Shown piece by piece: positions 16,963 through 26,617 of a DNA stretch of 64,000 nt. The stretch lies in assembly GCA_046328575.1 (NCBI GenBank), contig JAXLWI010000005.1, forward strand, positions 1 to 64,000, read 5' to 3'. The stretch comes from JAGOBP01 sp046328575. Its GTDB lineage: Bacteria > Chloroflexota > Anaerolineae > Fen-1058. Numbering within the stretch: the first letter of the stretch is position 1; each line of letters begins with the position of its first letter. Position numbers and translations under genes: made by a program. Under the pieces are notes generated by a model, which did no database searches, was not told where the DNA came from, and saw nothing but the letters and a program-made list of their open reading frames with translations.

Positions 16963-18042
16963 ATGCGCATCGCCATCGATACTCAATCGACGTTAGGGCG
17001 CAAAACCGGGATCGGTTTGTATACAGCCTACTTGTTACAAGCCTTACGCGATATTGCACCTGAGCACGACTATGTGACGATCGACCAAGGGCGCGAAGCT
17101 GTGATGCGGCTCGATCGACGGCTGCGTTGGCAACAATTTGAGGTGCCACGTCGCGCTCGTATACACCACGCTACGGTCCTGCATGTGCCCGGTTTTGATG
17201 CCCCGTGCTGGAAAACAGCCCCCGTTGTATTGACGGTGCATGATCTGATTGGCATGTTGTTCCCGGAGAATCTGCCGCCGATCGCACGCTTTTACTGGTC
17301 CAAGTGGTTGCCTTTCAGTGTCCGCTGGGCCGATCGAATTGTGGCTGATTCCGAGCATACGCGACAAGACATCGTACGACTGTTGCACATCCCGGCCGAT
17401 CGGATTTCAGTAGTGCCGCTGGCTGCCGGTCCGCACTACCAACCGATTACATCGCTCGACGAATTGCAACGTGTCCGTCAGAAATATCAGCTGCCCCTTC
17501 AGTTTGTGCTGTTTGTTAGCACGTTGGAACCGCGCAAAGGCATTGACACTTTGTTAGAAGCTGTAGCACGCGCAGCTCAACAAGCACCCGAATTGAAATT
17601 GGTCATTACCGGCAAGCGCGGCTGGTATACTGAACGCCTCTTTGCGCAAGTGGTTCAACTCGGGTTGAAAGAGCGGATCATATTTACGGACTATGTGCCC
17701 GACGACGATCTGCCTGCGCTGTACGGTTGCGCGACGGCGCTGGTGTTTCCATCACGCTACGAAGGCTTTGGCCTGACGGTATTGGAAGCGATGGCTTGCG
17801 GCACACCTGTGATCTGCTCGAATGCGTCGAGCCTGCCTGAAGTTGCGGGAAATGCGGCGTGGTTGCTGCCGCCCGATCGGTCCGGTGACTGGGCGCAGGC
17901 TCTGCTGCGCCTCTTGGCCGATGATCCTCTGCGACAGCAGCTGCGCACCCAGGGTCTGCGGCGCGCCGCGCAATTTTCGTGGGCGACAACCGGTCGCCAG
18001 ATGCTGACCATTTATGAACAGGCTGCCGCCTTGCGACGATAA
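16963..18042 (+). CDS. GT4-family glycosyltransferase (mannosyltransferase-like)
   Basis: A 359-residue GT-B enzyme. MRIAIDTQSTLGRKTGIGLY is the glycine-rich N-terminal loop seen in WbaZ/MtfB-like mannosyltransferases. The donor domain contains LFVSTLEPRKGIDTLLEAV, FTDYVPDDDLPALYGCA and YEGFGLTVLEAMACGTPVIC with the EX7E glutamates. It is the first of three adjacent paralogues (with 18044 and 19164) sharing the same start, EPRKG/EPRKN and YEGFGL segments. Mannose transfer is family-level inference. Confidence 0.87.
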   Translation: MRIAIDTQSTLGRKTGIGLYTAYLLQALRDIAPEHDYVTIDQGREAVMRLDRRLRWQQFEVPRRARIHHATVLHVPGFDAPCWKTAPVVLTVHDLIGMLFPENLPPIARFYWSKWLPFSVRWADRIVADSEHTRQDIVRLLHIPADRISVVPLAAGPHYQPITSLDELQRVRQKYQLPLQFVLFVSTLEPRKGIDTLLEAVARAAQQAPELKLVITGKRGWYTERLFAQVVQLGLKERIIFTDYVPDDDLPALYGCATALVFPSRYEGFGLTVLEAMACGTPVICSNASSLPEVAGNAAWLLPPDRSGDWAQALLRLLADDPLRQQLRTQGLRRAAQFSWATTGRQMLTIYEQAAALRR

Positions 18043-18043
18043 T

Positions 18044-19180
18044 ATGCGCCTGACAATTGACTATACCCCCGCCATTCAACACCATGCAGGTATCGGCCGC
18101 TATGCCGATGAACTGACACGTGCCCTCTTGGCGTTAAACACTGGTGATGAACTGCGACTGTTCTATACCGATCCACTGAACCGAACACCGACTGCACCAC
18201 TTGATCGTCTCCCGCGTCGGGTACTTGACCAGGCGAACAAACCTTGGCGGCTCAAAGTGCTACTTTCGGCGTTGGTGCACCGGTCACTGGATCCGGTGAT
18301 CGATCCTGATGCCGATATCTTTCACGCCACTGATCATCTGCTGCCTCCGCTACGCCGCGCCCGATCAGTTTTTACGCTGTACGATCTAACCTTCGTGAAG
18401 TTTCCCGATGTGCATCTGCCGCTGAACCGTTGGTATTCGCAACTGATGGTGCCATACGGCTTGCGTGCCGCGAATGCCGTTCTGGCTATCTCTGAATGTA
18501 CCAAACGTGATGCTGAGACGCTCTATCGGCTGCCTACCGATCGCATTCGGGTGGTTCCACTTGGTGTCGAAGCGCGCTTCAAGCCGATCGAACCGCTCCA
18601 GGCGAACGTGGTGCGTGAGCAGTATCACTTGCCGCAGCGGTTCATTCTCGCCGTCGGCACTATCGAGCCGCGCAAGAATTTGATCACGTTGTTGGAAGCG
18701 TATCAATTAATCAGCAAGCACATCCCGGATTTGCAGCTGGTCATCGTCGGTAAACGTGGCTGGCGAGCCGAATCATTTTTTACTCGCCTGCACGAACTGG
18801 GTTTGGAAAATCGCGTTATTTTTCCGGGTTTTGTGCCCGATGTCGATCTTCCTGCAATTTATTCGCTGGCGGCCGTACTAGCTTTTCCTTCGATCTATGA
18901 GGGTTTCGGGCTGCCCGTGCTCGAGGCGATGGCGTGTGGTACACCCGTTGTTTGCAGCAACACCTCGAGCTTACCTGAGATTGCGGGCGAGGCTGCTGTG
19001 CAGTTGCCCCCTGACGATGGGCGCAGTTGGATACAGGCACTGGAACGCGTTCTCACCGATGTGCCGCTGGCTGCTGATCTACGGCAGCGAGGCTTGAAGC
19101 AAGCGATGCGCTTTACTTGGAAGATCACTGCCCGCCAAACCCATGCCATCTATCAAGAAATCAATGCCGATCGTTCTTGA
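18044..19180 (+). CDS. GT4-family glycosyltransferase (paralogue 2 of 3)
   Basis: A 378-residue GT-B enzyme starting at ATG 18044 two bases after the preceding stop. MRLTIDYTPAIQHHAGIGRY is the acceptor-side loop; AVGTIEPRKNLITLLEAYQ, FPGFVPDVDLPAIYSLA and YEGFGLPVLEAMACGTPVVC form the donor domain. It overlaps the following paralogue by 17 bases. Tandem duplication with later divergence is the simplest explanation for the trio. Confidence 0.87.
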   Translation: MRLTIDYTPAIQHHAGIGRYADELTRALLALNTGDELRLFYTDPLNRTPTAPLDRLPRRVLDQANKPWRLKVLLSALVHRSLDPVIDPDADIFHATDHLLPPLRRARSVFTLYDLTFVKFPDVHLPLNRWYSQLMVPYGLRAANAVLAISECTKRDAETLYRLPTDRIRVVPLGVEARFKPIEPLQANVVREQYHLPQRFILAVGTIEPRKNLITLLEAYQLISKHIPDLQLVIVGKRGWRAESFFTRLHELGLENRVIFPGFVPDVDLPAIYSLAAVLAFPSIYEGFGLPVLEAMACGTPVVCSNTSSLPEIAGEAAVQLPPDDGRSWIQALERVLTDVPLAADLRQRGLKQAMRFTWKITARQTHAIYQEINADRS

Positions 19181-20258
19181 CGCCCGCACCGCCACCGATC
19201 ACTTTCCGGGTATTGGCCGCTACGTGGTCAACCTAGCGCACGCATTGTTGTCACTTGCGCCCGATCTCGATCTGCGCTTGTTGCATGATCAAACCGCCCA
19301 TGCGTCGCGATTGGCTCTGCCTAAACTGCCCATCACTAATCTACCCATTTCCTCTTTTTCGCTTCAACAGCAATGGATAGTGCCGCGTCAACTGCGCGAA
19401 CTCAAAGCACGGCTCTATCACAGCCCCTACTACCTGATGCCTTATCGGCCCGGCGTGCCAACAGTGTTGACGGCCTACGATGTAATTCCGCTGGTCTATC
19501 CACAGTATTACACTGTGCCACAACGCCTGATCTTTCGATTCGCGCACGCACGGGCGCTGAAGACGGCGCACGTAACGCTGGCAATTTCGGAGGCGACTAA
19601 AGTTGATCTGGTGCGGCAATTCGGCACACGACCCGATCGGATTGTGGTCACCCCGCTGGCGGCCGATCCGCGCTTTGCGCTGCAAACGACAGCGGCGGTT
19701 CAAACCGTGCGCGAGAAATATCACTTGCCTGAACGCTATGTGTTGTATGTAGGGAGCAACAAACCACATAAAAACTTAGCGCGATTGATTAAAGCGTGGC
19801 TAACAGCGGAAGGCGGAATGGGGAACGTGGAGTTGGTGATCGCGGGATCATGGGACGAACGCTATCCCGAAGCGAAACGATTGGCCGAAGGGCACGCTCG
19901 CGTTCACTTTCTCGGCTCGATCGATGATGCGGATTTGCCAGCGTTGTATGCCAGTGCGTTAGCCTTTGCGTTCGTGTCTGAATACGAAGGCTTTGGCCTG
20001 CCGCCGCTGGAAGCGATGGCGTGCGGAACGCCCGTGCTTGCCAGCAATACGTCGAGTTTGCCGGAGGTCATCGGCGATGCGGGCTTGCTGGTTGATCCAC
20101 ACGAGATCGATGCAATCGCGGCTGCGCTGGAACGTATCATCACTGATAAGAACTTGCGGCTGGATTTGAAGCAGCGCAGTCTGCAACGCGCCGCACAGTT
20201 TTCGTGGGAACAAACAGCGCGATTGACATTGGACGTTTATCGCTGCCTTACAGGTTAA
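19164..20258 (+). CDS. GT4-family glycosyltransferase (paralogue 3 of 3)
   Basis: A 364-residue GT-B enzyme. The start MPIVLDARTATDHFPGIGRY (ATG 19164) aligns with the two preceding paralogues; an in-frame ATG at 19143 is further inside the upstream gene. Donor-domain motifs are YVLYVGSNKPHKNLARLIKA, FLGSIDDADLPALYASA and YEGFGLPPLEAMACGTPVLA. Five bases separate it from the next gene. Substrate unknown. Confidence 0.87.
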   Translation: MPIVLDARTATDHFPGIGRYVVNLAHALLSLAPDLDLRLLHDQTAHASRLALPKLPITNLPISSFSLQQQWIVPRQLRELKARLYHSPYYLMPYRPGVPTVLTAYDVIPLVYPQYYTVPQRLIFRFAHARALKTAHVTLAISEATKVDLVRQFGTRPDRIVVTPLAADPRFALQTTAAVQTVREKYHLPERYVLYVGSNKPHKNLARLIKAWLTAEGGMGNVELVIAGSWDERYPEAKRLAEGHARVHFLGSIDDADLPALYASALAFAFVSEYEGFGLPPLEAMACGTPVLASNTSSLPEVIGDAGLLVDPHEIDAIAAALERIITDKNLRLDLKQRSLQRAAQFSWEQTARLTLDVYRCLTG

Positions 20259-20263
20259 GCCTC

Positions 20264-21394
20264 ATGCGAATTCTTCACATCTACAAAGATTATGCGCCCG
20301 TGCTGGGCGGCATCGAAAACCACATTCGCATTCTGGCCGAGGCGCAAGCGGCGCGCGGCCACGACGTGACGGTGCTGGTGGCGAATCCGGCCCGAAGCAC
20401 AACCGTTGAAACGTTGAACGGCGTGCAGGTGATCAAGGCGGCGCGTTGGGCGACAGTTGCCTCCACGCCGATCAGCCCGGCGTTGTTCTGGCAGACCGCG
20501 CGGCTCAAGGCCGATGTGGCGCATCTGCATTTTCCGCATCCGCCGGGCGAGGTGGCGAACTGGTGGCTGCATCCGGCCAGAGCGACGGTGATTTCGTATC
20601 ACAGCGATGTGGTGCGGCAGGCTAGTATCTTGCGCTTCTATAAGCCGTTAATGAAACGCGTGCTGAAGAACGCGGACGCCATCATCTATGGCAGCCCGCC
20701 GATGAAGAACAGTGTGTACTTGCAACCGCATGCGGCCAAGTTGCATTTGATTCCCTACGGCATTCCGCTCGATCGGTTTTTAGCGGAGCCGTCGGATACA
20801 GAGATCGATCGGATTCGAACGCGCTATCCGCTTGTGACATCGTCGCGAGTACGTTTTTCATTTCTGCTTTTCGTCGGTCGCTTACGTTACTACAAAGGGT
20901 TGAACGTGCTAATCGATGCGCTATCGCACATTGACGCGCAGTTGTTGGTGGTCGGCATCGGGCCGATGTTGGAGGAGTGGCAGGCGCTGGCTAAAGCGCG
21001 CGGCGTAGCCGATAAAATTACGTGGCTCGGCGAAGTGCCGGATGCTGATCTGCCTACGCTGTATCATCTCTCCGATCTGTTTGTGTTGCCCGCGACGCAC
21101 ACCAGCGAGGCGTTCGGTCTGGTGCAGGTGGAGGCGATGGCGAGCGGCGTGCCGACGATCTGCACTGAGTTGGGCACGGGCACGTCGTACGTGACGCAGC
21201 ACGAGCAGACCGGCCTGGTTGTGCCGCCGAACGATCCGCAGGCCTTGACTGAGGCAATCAGGCGGCTGCTGGCCGATCCGGCTCGACGCACGGCGTTGGG
21301 GGCAGCGGCGCGGCAGCGGGCGCAGGCGGAATTCTCGGTCGAGCGGATGATCGATCGGGTTGAAAACTTGTATCAATCTCTCATCTCGCATTAA
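20264..21394 (+). CDS. GT4-family glycosyltransferase
   Basis: A 376-residue GT-B enzyme, last of the uninterrupted run. MRILHIYKDYAPVLGGIENH is a classical GT4 N-terminus, as in MshA/PimB-like proteins. The donor domain has LLFVGRLRYYKGLNVLIDAL, ITWLGEVPDADLPTLYHLSD and SEAFGLVQVEAMASGVPTIC, with both glutamates of the EX7E motif. It begins five bases after the preceding stop and is followed by a promoter, so it probably closes the operon. Confidence 0.88.
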   Translation: MRILHIYKDYAPVLGGIENHIRILAEAQAARGHDVTVLVANPARSTTVETLNGVQVIKAARWATVASTPISPALFWQTARLKADVAHLHFPHPPGEVANWWLHPARATVISYHSDVVRQASILRFYKPLMKRVLKNADAIIYGSPPMKNSVYLQPHAAKLHLIPYGIPLDRFLAEPSDTEIDRIRTRYPLVTSSRVRFSFLLFVGRLRYYKGLNVLIDALSHIDAQLLVVGIGPMLEEWQALAKARGVADKITWLGEVPDADLPTLYHLSDLFVLPATHTSEAFGLVQVEAMASGVPTICTELGTGTSYVTQHEQTGLVVPPNDPQALTEAIRRLLADPARRTALGAAARQRAQAEFSVERMIDRVENLYQSLISH

Positions 21395-21427
21395 AGTCCG
21401 TTCATTTTAGGGTTCAATAACCTATGG

Positions 21428-21433
21428 TATGAT
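21428..21433 (+). promoter_or_regulatory. Extended -10 promoter for the O-antigen polymerase/ligase gene
   Basis: TATGAT preceded by TGG (extended -10) lies 75 bases before ATG 21509 and just after the end of the glycosyltransferase run. The -35 region is AT-rich but not close to consensus. Confidence 0.5.
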
Positions 21434-21508
21434 TGCGCCCGTTGTAGTCGAATCTGCAACACGTTGTTTAGCCATCAACGTTTAACCCATCAAAGAACCG
21501 AGATTTCT

Positions 21509-24500
21509 ATGACGCCTTCAAGCCGATTGAGCGCACTCTGCGACAAGATTATCGAGGCAGGCTGGCTGGCCGCCGTGGTGGTGGCCCCGCTGTTCTTCAA
21601 CGTTTATTCCAGCCGCGTGTTCGAGCCGGACAAGTTGACGATGGTTCGCTCGATTGCGCTGGTGATGATCGGCGCGTGGCTAGTGAAGATGATCGAGGAG
21701 CGCGGCCAGCAGGGAGATCGGCCTGATAAGATTACGCGCCGCACGCCGCTGGTGATCCCGACGGCGATCCTGGTGGTGCTGTATCTGGTGACGTCGGCCT
21801 TGTCGATTGCGCCGCGCGTGGCTTTCATGGGTTCGTATCAGCGCTTGCAGGGTACGTATTCGACGTTCTCCTACATCGTGATCTTCTTCATGGTCTTGCA
21901 GAACATGCGGCGGCGCGAGCAGCTCGATCGGCTGGTGACGACGATCGTGATGACGAGTTTGCCGATCGCGTTTTACGGTTTGCTGCAGCACGGCGACGGC
22001 ACGCAATCGATCGATCCGCTGCCGTGGGGCGGCGATGTGACCAGCCGCGTGGCGGCCAACATGGGCAACGCCATCTTTGTCGCTGCGTATTTGATCATGG
22101 CGTTCTTCTTGACGCTGAGTCGTATCATCGAAAGTTTCCGCGTGATACTCACCGAGAAGGAATCACGCCTCAGCGATATTTTGCGCGCCAGTAGCTATGT
22201 GTTCATCGCGGCCGTGCAGTTAATCGCGTTTGGCTTTGCCGACAGCCGCGGTCCGCTGTTGGGCTGGCTGCCGGGCATGTTCATCTTTGGGTTGGTCGGC
22301 TTGTTGTTGCTGCGCGTTTCATTGCATAGCCAGTCGGCCGAAAACGGGTCTGATGCGACTGAGCGTTATCCCATAATGGCGTTTGATGTGATCAAGGCGC
22401 TGGGTATGGCGGTAATTAGCATTGCGGGCGCGGGTGCCTTTGGCCTTGTGGCTTATAAGCTATTCCCAGTCACTAAGGTTTCGTTAGTCGTTGTGGCGGC
22501 TCTGCTCGGCGGATTGATGCCGGTGCTCATCGCCGCCGGTATCCGCCGTACCGCCACCCGCTGGTTGTGGGCCTCATGGATCATGTTTTCGGTTGTTGGC
22601 GCAGTTGGGTTGTTCTTCGTTAACTTCTCCGACATGCCGTTCATTGTCGAGTTACGGTCGAGTGGTGCCTTCGGGCGTTTATCGGCACTGTTTGAAACGG
22701 AAGGCGGCACCGGCGAGGTCCGATCGTTGATTTGGGAAGGCGCGGCTAAGTTGGTGCTGCCCCACGATCCGTTGACGTTCCCCGACGGCTCGAAAGATCC
22801 GCTCAACGCGATTCGCCCATTGATCGGCTACGGTCCTGAAGCGATGTATGTGGCTTACAATCCGTTCTATCCGCCCGATTTGGCGCACCTCGAAGCGCGC
22901 AACGCCTCGCCGGATCGTTCCCACAATGAAGTCTGGGACTCGCTCGTGATCACAGGCGTGAGTGGCTTTGTCATCGAGCAGTTCCTGTTCTTGAGTGTGT
23001 TCTTCTTCGCGTTGAAGTTCATCGGTTGGGTGCCCAATCGGCGCGCCGCAATCCTGCTCTTCGGATTGATGATTGCGGGCGGTGTGGCTGGCGCGGCGCT
23101 GTTGGCGTTTGCGCTGAAGCCCAACTTCTTCGGGCCGGGTTGGACAGGGGGCGTTACGGCTGGTCTGGTGTTGTACGTGATCGCGTTCGCGTTGTTCCAC
23201 TTCCAGATATCGCGGCGCGTATACATCATCATCGCGGCTCTGTTGATCTTGATCCTCGACGCGGCCATTTTCGGCGCGACGTTCACACGGCCCAATCGCA
23301 CGATCGAAATGACGGCGGCGACGATCGGCGGTATTGCGCTGTTTGGCGGAATGTATTTCACCGGGCGAGCCGTATTCGGCAAGACCGCCGGTCAGCCGAT
23401 CGAGATGAGCGGACACATCTTCCTCATCATCGCGTTGTTCGGCGGCATTTTGGCACACTACTTGGAAATCGGTCTGGCTGGAATCGCCATCGCGTCGACG
23501 CGCACCTACTTCTGGACCTTTGCAGGCTTGTTAGTGGTAGCGGGCTTGCACTTCGTGCCAGCCGACGACGAAGCGTCAGCTGCCAAACCGATCGCGGCTC
23601 CGAGCCCGGCGGCTCCACCGACACCAGTGCCCACTGTGAAAGAAGCGGCCAATGTGCCGCGCCACAAGAAGAAGACCGTCCAGCGCGGACCATCTCCGGC
23701 GACAGCCGCCCTCAAGCGCGAGACACGCCGCCCCGCTACGCCGTGGCTTAGCCCGGTGCTGGTAATGGCGCTGATCGGCGCATTGGTGCTGGTGACGCTG
23801 GGTTACGAATTTATCAATAATGCGCCGCAAAACCCCAGCGCGCCCAATTACGTGCCGGTTACGAATGCTACGCAATTGATCGTCAACTCGCTGACGCGGT
23901 TGCCGTATCAGAACAATCGGGAGTCGGCGGGTGCGCTGTTGATGTTCTTCGTTACGTGGCTGTTTGGCGGCTTGTTGAGCATCACGGAATTGCGGCGACG
24001 CAACATCCTCTCAGCCGATCAAGTTTTACCCGCTGCTGGTGTGTACTACGGCACGTCGTTGGGCGTCGCGTTGGTCTACTGGTTGATTCAGGCCGGTACG
24101 CTGCTGGGATTGGGCTCGCTGGTCTCACAGACGCAGGTCACTACGCTCGATCAGTACGCGCAGCGCATCAACGAACTGCTGAACCTGGCCGACAATGTGG
24201 CGAATCTGCTCTCGCTATTTTATGTGACTGCATTCTTGATCATGCTGGCCGCGGCGGTGTTGATGTTGAACGAGCCCCGCGCGTGGTATGGCAAATCGGC
24301 CAGCGATTGGGGCTTAGCCGCGGCGGTGCCGGTCGTGGTGATCGTGTTGGTGCTGACGGTAGTCACCAATCTCAATCAGATCCGCGCCGATACGATCTAC
24401 AAGCAGGCCGATCCACTGCGACAGCAAGGGCAGTGGGATGTGGCGATTGCGCACTATAAACGCGTGATCGAACTTGCCCCCGATGAGGATTTCTATTACC

Positions 24501-25480
24501 TGTGGCTCGGTGCGGCGTACCTTGAAAAAGCCACGCAGGCTCAGCCGACCGCCCCAGTGATGGGTAATGCTGATCTGGCCAGTATGTTGAAGTTGAGCAT
24601 TCAGCAAACATATCAGCTAGGACAGCAGGACGCGTTAACGGCGGCCCGCTTGGTGTTGGAAACCGCCCGATCGCTCAATCCGCTCAATACCGATCACTCC
24701 GCGAACCTGGCGCGTATGTATCGGCGTGCGGCCGATCTGGCGCCAAGCGATCCGGTTGCCCGTCAGCAGCAGTTGGAGAAATCGAGCGCGCAATATCAGA
24801 TTGCGACGACGCTTAGCCCTAACAACGCTATCTTGTGGAATGAATGGACGACGGTGTATATGTCGATGGCCGAAGTCGCGCGGGCGGCCGGTGATTCAGC
24901 CAAAGTGGCTGATGACCTCGCTCAGGCACAAGCCAAGATCGATCATTCGCTGGAACTCGATCAAGAGTTCGAGCAGACGTATCTCATCCGCGCCCAACTC
25001 GCGGCGGCGCTCAATCAGCCGGAAGATGCGAAGGCGAATTACAATCAGGCGCTGAAGTTGAATCCCAATAGCACCGACGCCTGGAACGGCCTGACTCAAC
25101 TGTTGGCGGCGCAGGGTAACTACACCGAAGTCGAGACCATTACGTTGGGCATTCTGCAAAAGCAGCCGGACTTTTTGCCCGGTCTGCGGACGTTGGTGCG
25201 CAACGTTTACTATCCCCAACAGCGCTTTGCCGAAGCTATCTCCATGCAACAGCGCGTGATCCAGTTAGCGGCGAAAGATCCCAACCTGTGGGACGATCAC
25301 CGTGTCATGGCGATCATACTGGCGCAGACCGGCCAATTGCAGCAAGCGCTTCAAGAGGCGCAGTTGGCGTTGAGCACTGCGCCGCAGGCCAATCAGGCTG
25401 AAATCAATAACCTCATCGCGCAACTACAAGCGCCGTTGAGTGCCACGGTGCCAGTCACGTCACCGGCGATAGTTCCATAG
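21509..25480 (+). CDS. O-antigen polymerase/ligase (Wzy_C family) fused to TPR domain
   Basis: A 1323-residue membrane protein, about twice the usual Wzy/WaaL size. The first 550 residues have about 12 helices; the large periplasmic loop contains IRPLIGYGPEAM, and PDRSHNEVWDSLVITG carries the His of the O-antigen ligase family. More helices follow to about residue 690, then a Pro/Ala/Lys-rich linker (about 688-746), four further helices and a C-terminal TPR array (about 960-1300; for example YLWLGAAYLEKA, NAILWNEWTTVYMSMA, DAWNGLTQLLAAQGNYTEVE). It should polymerise lipid-linked repeats or ligate glycan to protein or lipid. ATG 21509 is preferred over an upstream TTG at 21464. Confidence 0.85.
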   Translation: MTPSSRLSALCDKIIEAGWLAAVVVAPLFFNVYSSRVFEPDKLTMVRSIALVMIGAWLVKMIEERGQQGDRPDKITRRTPLVIPTAILVVLYLVTSALSIAPRVAFMGSYQRLQGTYSTFSYIVIFFMVLQNMRRREQLDRLVTTIVMTSLPIAFYGLLQHGDGTQSIDPLPWGGDVTSRVAANMGNAIFVAAYLIMAFFLTLSRIIESFRVILTEKESRLSDILRASSYVFIAAVQLIAFGFADSRGPLLGWLPGMFIFGLVGLLLLRVSLHSQSAENGSDATERYPIMAFDVIKALGMAVISIAGAGAFGLVAYKLFPVTKVSLVVVAALLGGLMPVLIAAGIRRTATRWLWASWIMFSVVGAVGLFFVNFSDMPFIVELRSSGAFGRLSALFETEGGTGEVRSLIWEGAAKLVLPHDPLTFPDGSKDPLNAIRPLIGYGPEAMYVAYNPFYPPDLAHLEARNASPDRSHNEVWDSLVITGVSGFVIEQFLFLSVFFFALKFIGWVPNRRAAILLFGLMIAGGVAGAALLAFALKPNFFGPGWTGGVTAGLVLYVIAFALFHFQISRRVYIIIAALLILILDAAIFGATFTRPNRTIEMTAATIGGIALFGGMYFTGRAVFGKTAGQPIEMSGHIFLIIALFGGILAHYLEIGLAGIAIASTRTYFWTFAGLLVVAGLHFVPADDEASAAKPIAAPSPAAPPTPVPTVKEAANVPRHKKKTVQRGPSPATAALKRETRRPATPWLSPVLVMALIGALVLVTLGYEFINNAPQNPSAPNYVPVTNATQLIVNSLTRLPYQNNRESAGALLMFFVTWLFGGLLSITELRRRNILSADQVLPAAGVYYGTSLGVALVYWLIQAGTLLGLGSLVSQTQVTTLDQYAQRINELLNLADNVANLLSLFYVTAFLIMLAAAVLMLNEPRAWYGKSASDWGLAAAVPVVVIVLVLTVVTNLNQIRADTIYKQADPLRQQGQWDVAIAHYKRVIELAPDEDFYYLWLGAAYLEKATQAQPTAPVMGNADLASMLKLSIQQTYQLGQQDALTAARLVLETARSLNPLNTDHSANLARMYRRAADLAPSDPVARQQQLEKSSAQYQIATTLSPNNAILWNEWTTVYMSMAEVARAAGDSAKVADDLAQAQAKIDHSLELDQEFEQTYLIRAQLAAALNQPEDAKANYNQALKLNPNSTDAWNGLTQLLAAQGNYTEVETITLGILQKQPDFLPGLRTLVRNVYYPQQRFAEAISMQQRVIQLAAKDPNLWDDHRVMAIILAQTGQLQQALQEAQLALSTAPQANQAEINNLIAQLQAPLSATVPVTSPAIVP

Positions 25481-25546
25481 ATCATCGATCGAGACGCGCC
25501 CATAAACCGCGTCTCGATCGCATTTTTGATTCGTTCAGGCTCGATC

Positions 25547-26551
25547 ATGCTGACACCGCTACTCATTCTCGTCGCCGCTTTGCTCATCGCTTTTGGCGCA
25601 ACCCCGGTGGCGCGCCGCATCGCGCCGCGTCTGGGCGTGATGGATGTGCCCAATCCGCGCAAGGTTCATGCGCGCCCCATGCCATTATTGGGCGGCGCCG
25701 CGATCGTGACGGCCAGCCTCGTCACGCTGTTGTTGTTTCAAGATCGCTTTGAGTTTCAGCAGCTCATCACGATTCTGCTGGGTGCGGCGTTTATGTCATT
25801 GCTAGGCATCTTCGATGACCGTTGGGGACTGCGGCCGATCCTGAAGCTGCTCGGCCAAATTCTGGCCGCCGGGCTGCTGATCCTATCGGGTGTCCGAGTA
25901 ACCTCGCTGCCGTTCGAATGGCTGAACTTCGTCGTCTCGCTCATCTGGATCGTAGGGCTGACCAACTCGCTCAACTTGCTCGACAACATGGACGGCTTAT
26001 CGAGCGGCGTGGCCGCCGTGTGCGCGGCCTTCTACATGGTCACAGCGGCGCTCAGCCGCCAGACGTACGTCGGCGCGTTGGCGGCGGCGTTGTTGGGCGC
26101 GGCGTTGGGCTTTCTCTTCTATAACTTCAACCCGGCTAGCATTTTCATGGGCGATACCGGCAGCCTATTCTTGGGCTTCATGCTGGCCGCGATCGGTATC
26201 AAACTGCGGTTTCCGGCTAACGTACCCTTCGTAACGTGGATGATTCCAGTGTTGATCATGGGCATGCCGATCTTCGATACGACGCTGGTCTTCATCTCGC
26301 GGCTGCGGCGCGGCAAAAATCCGCTGACGACGCCGGGCAAAGATCACGTCTCGCACCGCTTGGTTGCACGAGGTTTTACGACCCGCGAAGCCGTCATGAT
26401 CCATTACCTCATCAGTGGCGCGTTTGGCATGGCGGCAATTTTGGTTACGCAATCCAGTGTGCCGGAAGGGTATCTTATCGGCGGCGGGATGGCGGCCTTC
26501 GGGTTGTACGGTTTGTGGTTCTTTGAGTTTAAGAAGAGACCTGCTGAATAA
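25547..26551 (+). CDS. Undecaprenyl-phosphate sugar-1-phosphate transferase (WecA/TagO/MraY family)
   Basis: A 334-residue polytopic enzyme with about 11 helices that starts glycan assembly by moving HexNAc-1-phosphate from a UDP-sugar to undecaprenyl phosphate. Family motifs present are NPRKVHARPMPLLGG, the acidic pair in GIFDDRWGLRP, NLLDNMDGLSSGVAAV, FMGDTGSLFLGF and the cytoplasmic GKDHVSHRLVARGF (His motif). The context beside a flippase, polymerase and transferases favours WecA/TagO over MraY. ATG 25547 is chosen over an earlier TTG. Confidence 0.9.
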   Translation: MLTPLLILVAALLIAFGATPVARRIAPRLGVMDVPNPRKVHARPMPLLGGAAIVTASLVTLLLFQDRFEFQQLITILLGAAFMSLLGIFDDRWGLRPILKLLGQILAAGLLILSGVRVTSLPFEWLNFVVSLIWIVGLTNSLNLLDNMDGLSSGVAAVCAAFYMVTAALSRQTYVGALAAALLGAALGFLFYNFNPASIFMGDTGSLFLGFMLAAIGIKLRFPANVPFVTWMIPVLIMGMPIFDTTLVFISRLRRGKNPLTTPGKDHVSHRLVARGFTTREAVMIHYLISGAFGMAAILVTQSSVPEGYLIGGGMAAFGLYGLWFFEFKKRPAE

Positions 26552-26614
26552 CGGGTAACAAGTGACGAGTGATCAATTTGCCCGTTACTCATTACTTGTC
26601 ACTTATTATTTTTT
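26549..26614. repeat. Heptamer-repeat hairpin (copy A), terminator-like
   Basis: The left arm (26549-26573) and right arm (26582-26608) are both built from degenerate 7-base units of the type GTAACGA/GTGACGA and are near-complementary, forming a long hairpin with transitions. Six T residues follow (26609-26614), so it can act as the terminator of the sugar-phosphate transferase gene, whose stop codon overlaps the left arm. Confidence 0.75.
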
Positions 26615-26617
26615 GCC

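Noticed and set aside
22679..23458. 259-codon minus-strand open frame inside the O-antigen polymerase gene
   Set aside because: Highly charged shadow product; the plus frame has clear membrane helices and the Wzy_C motif.
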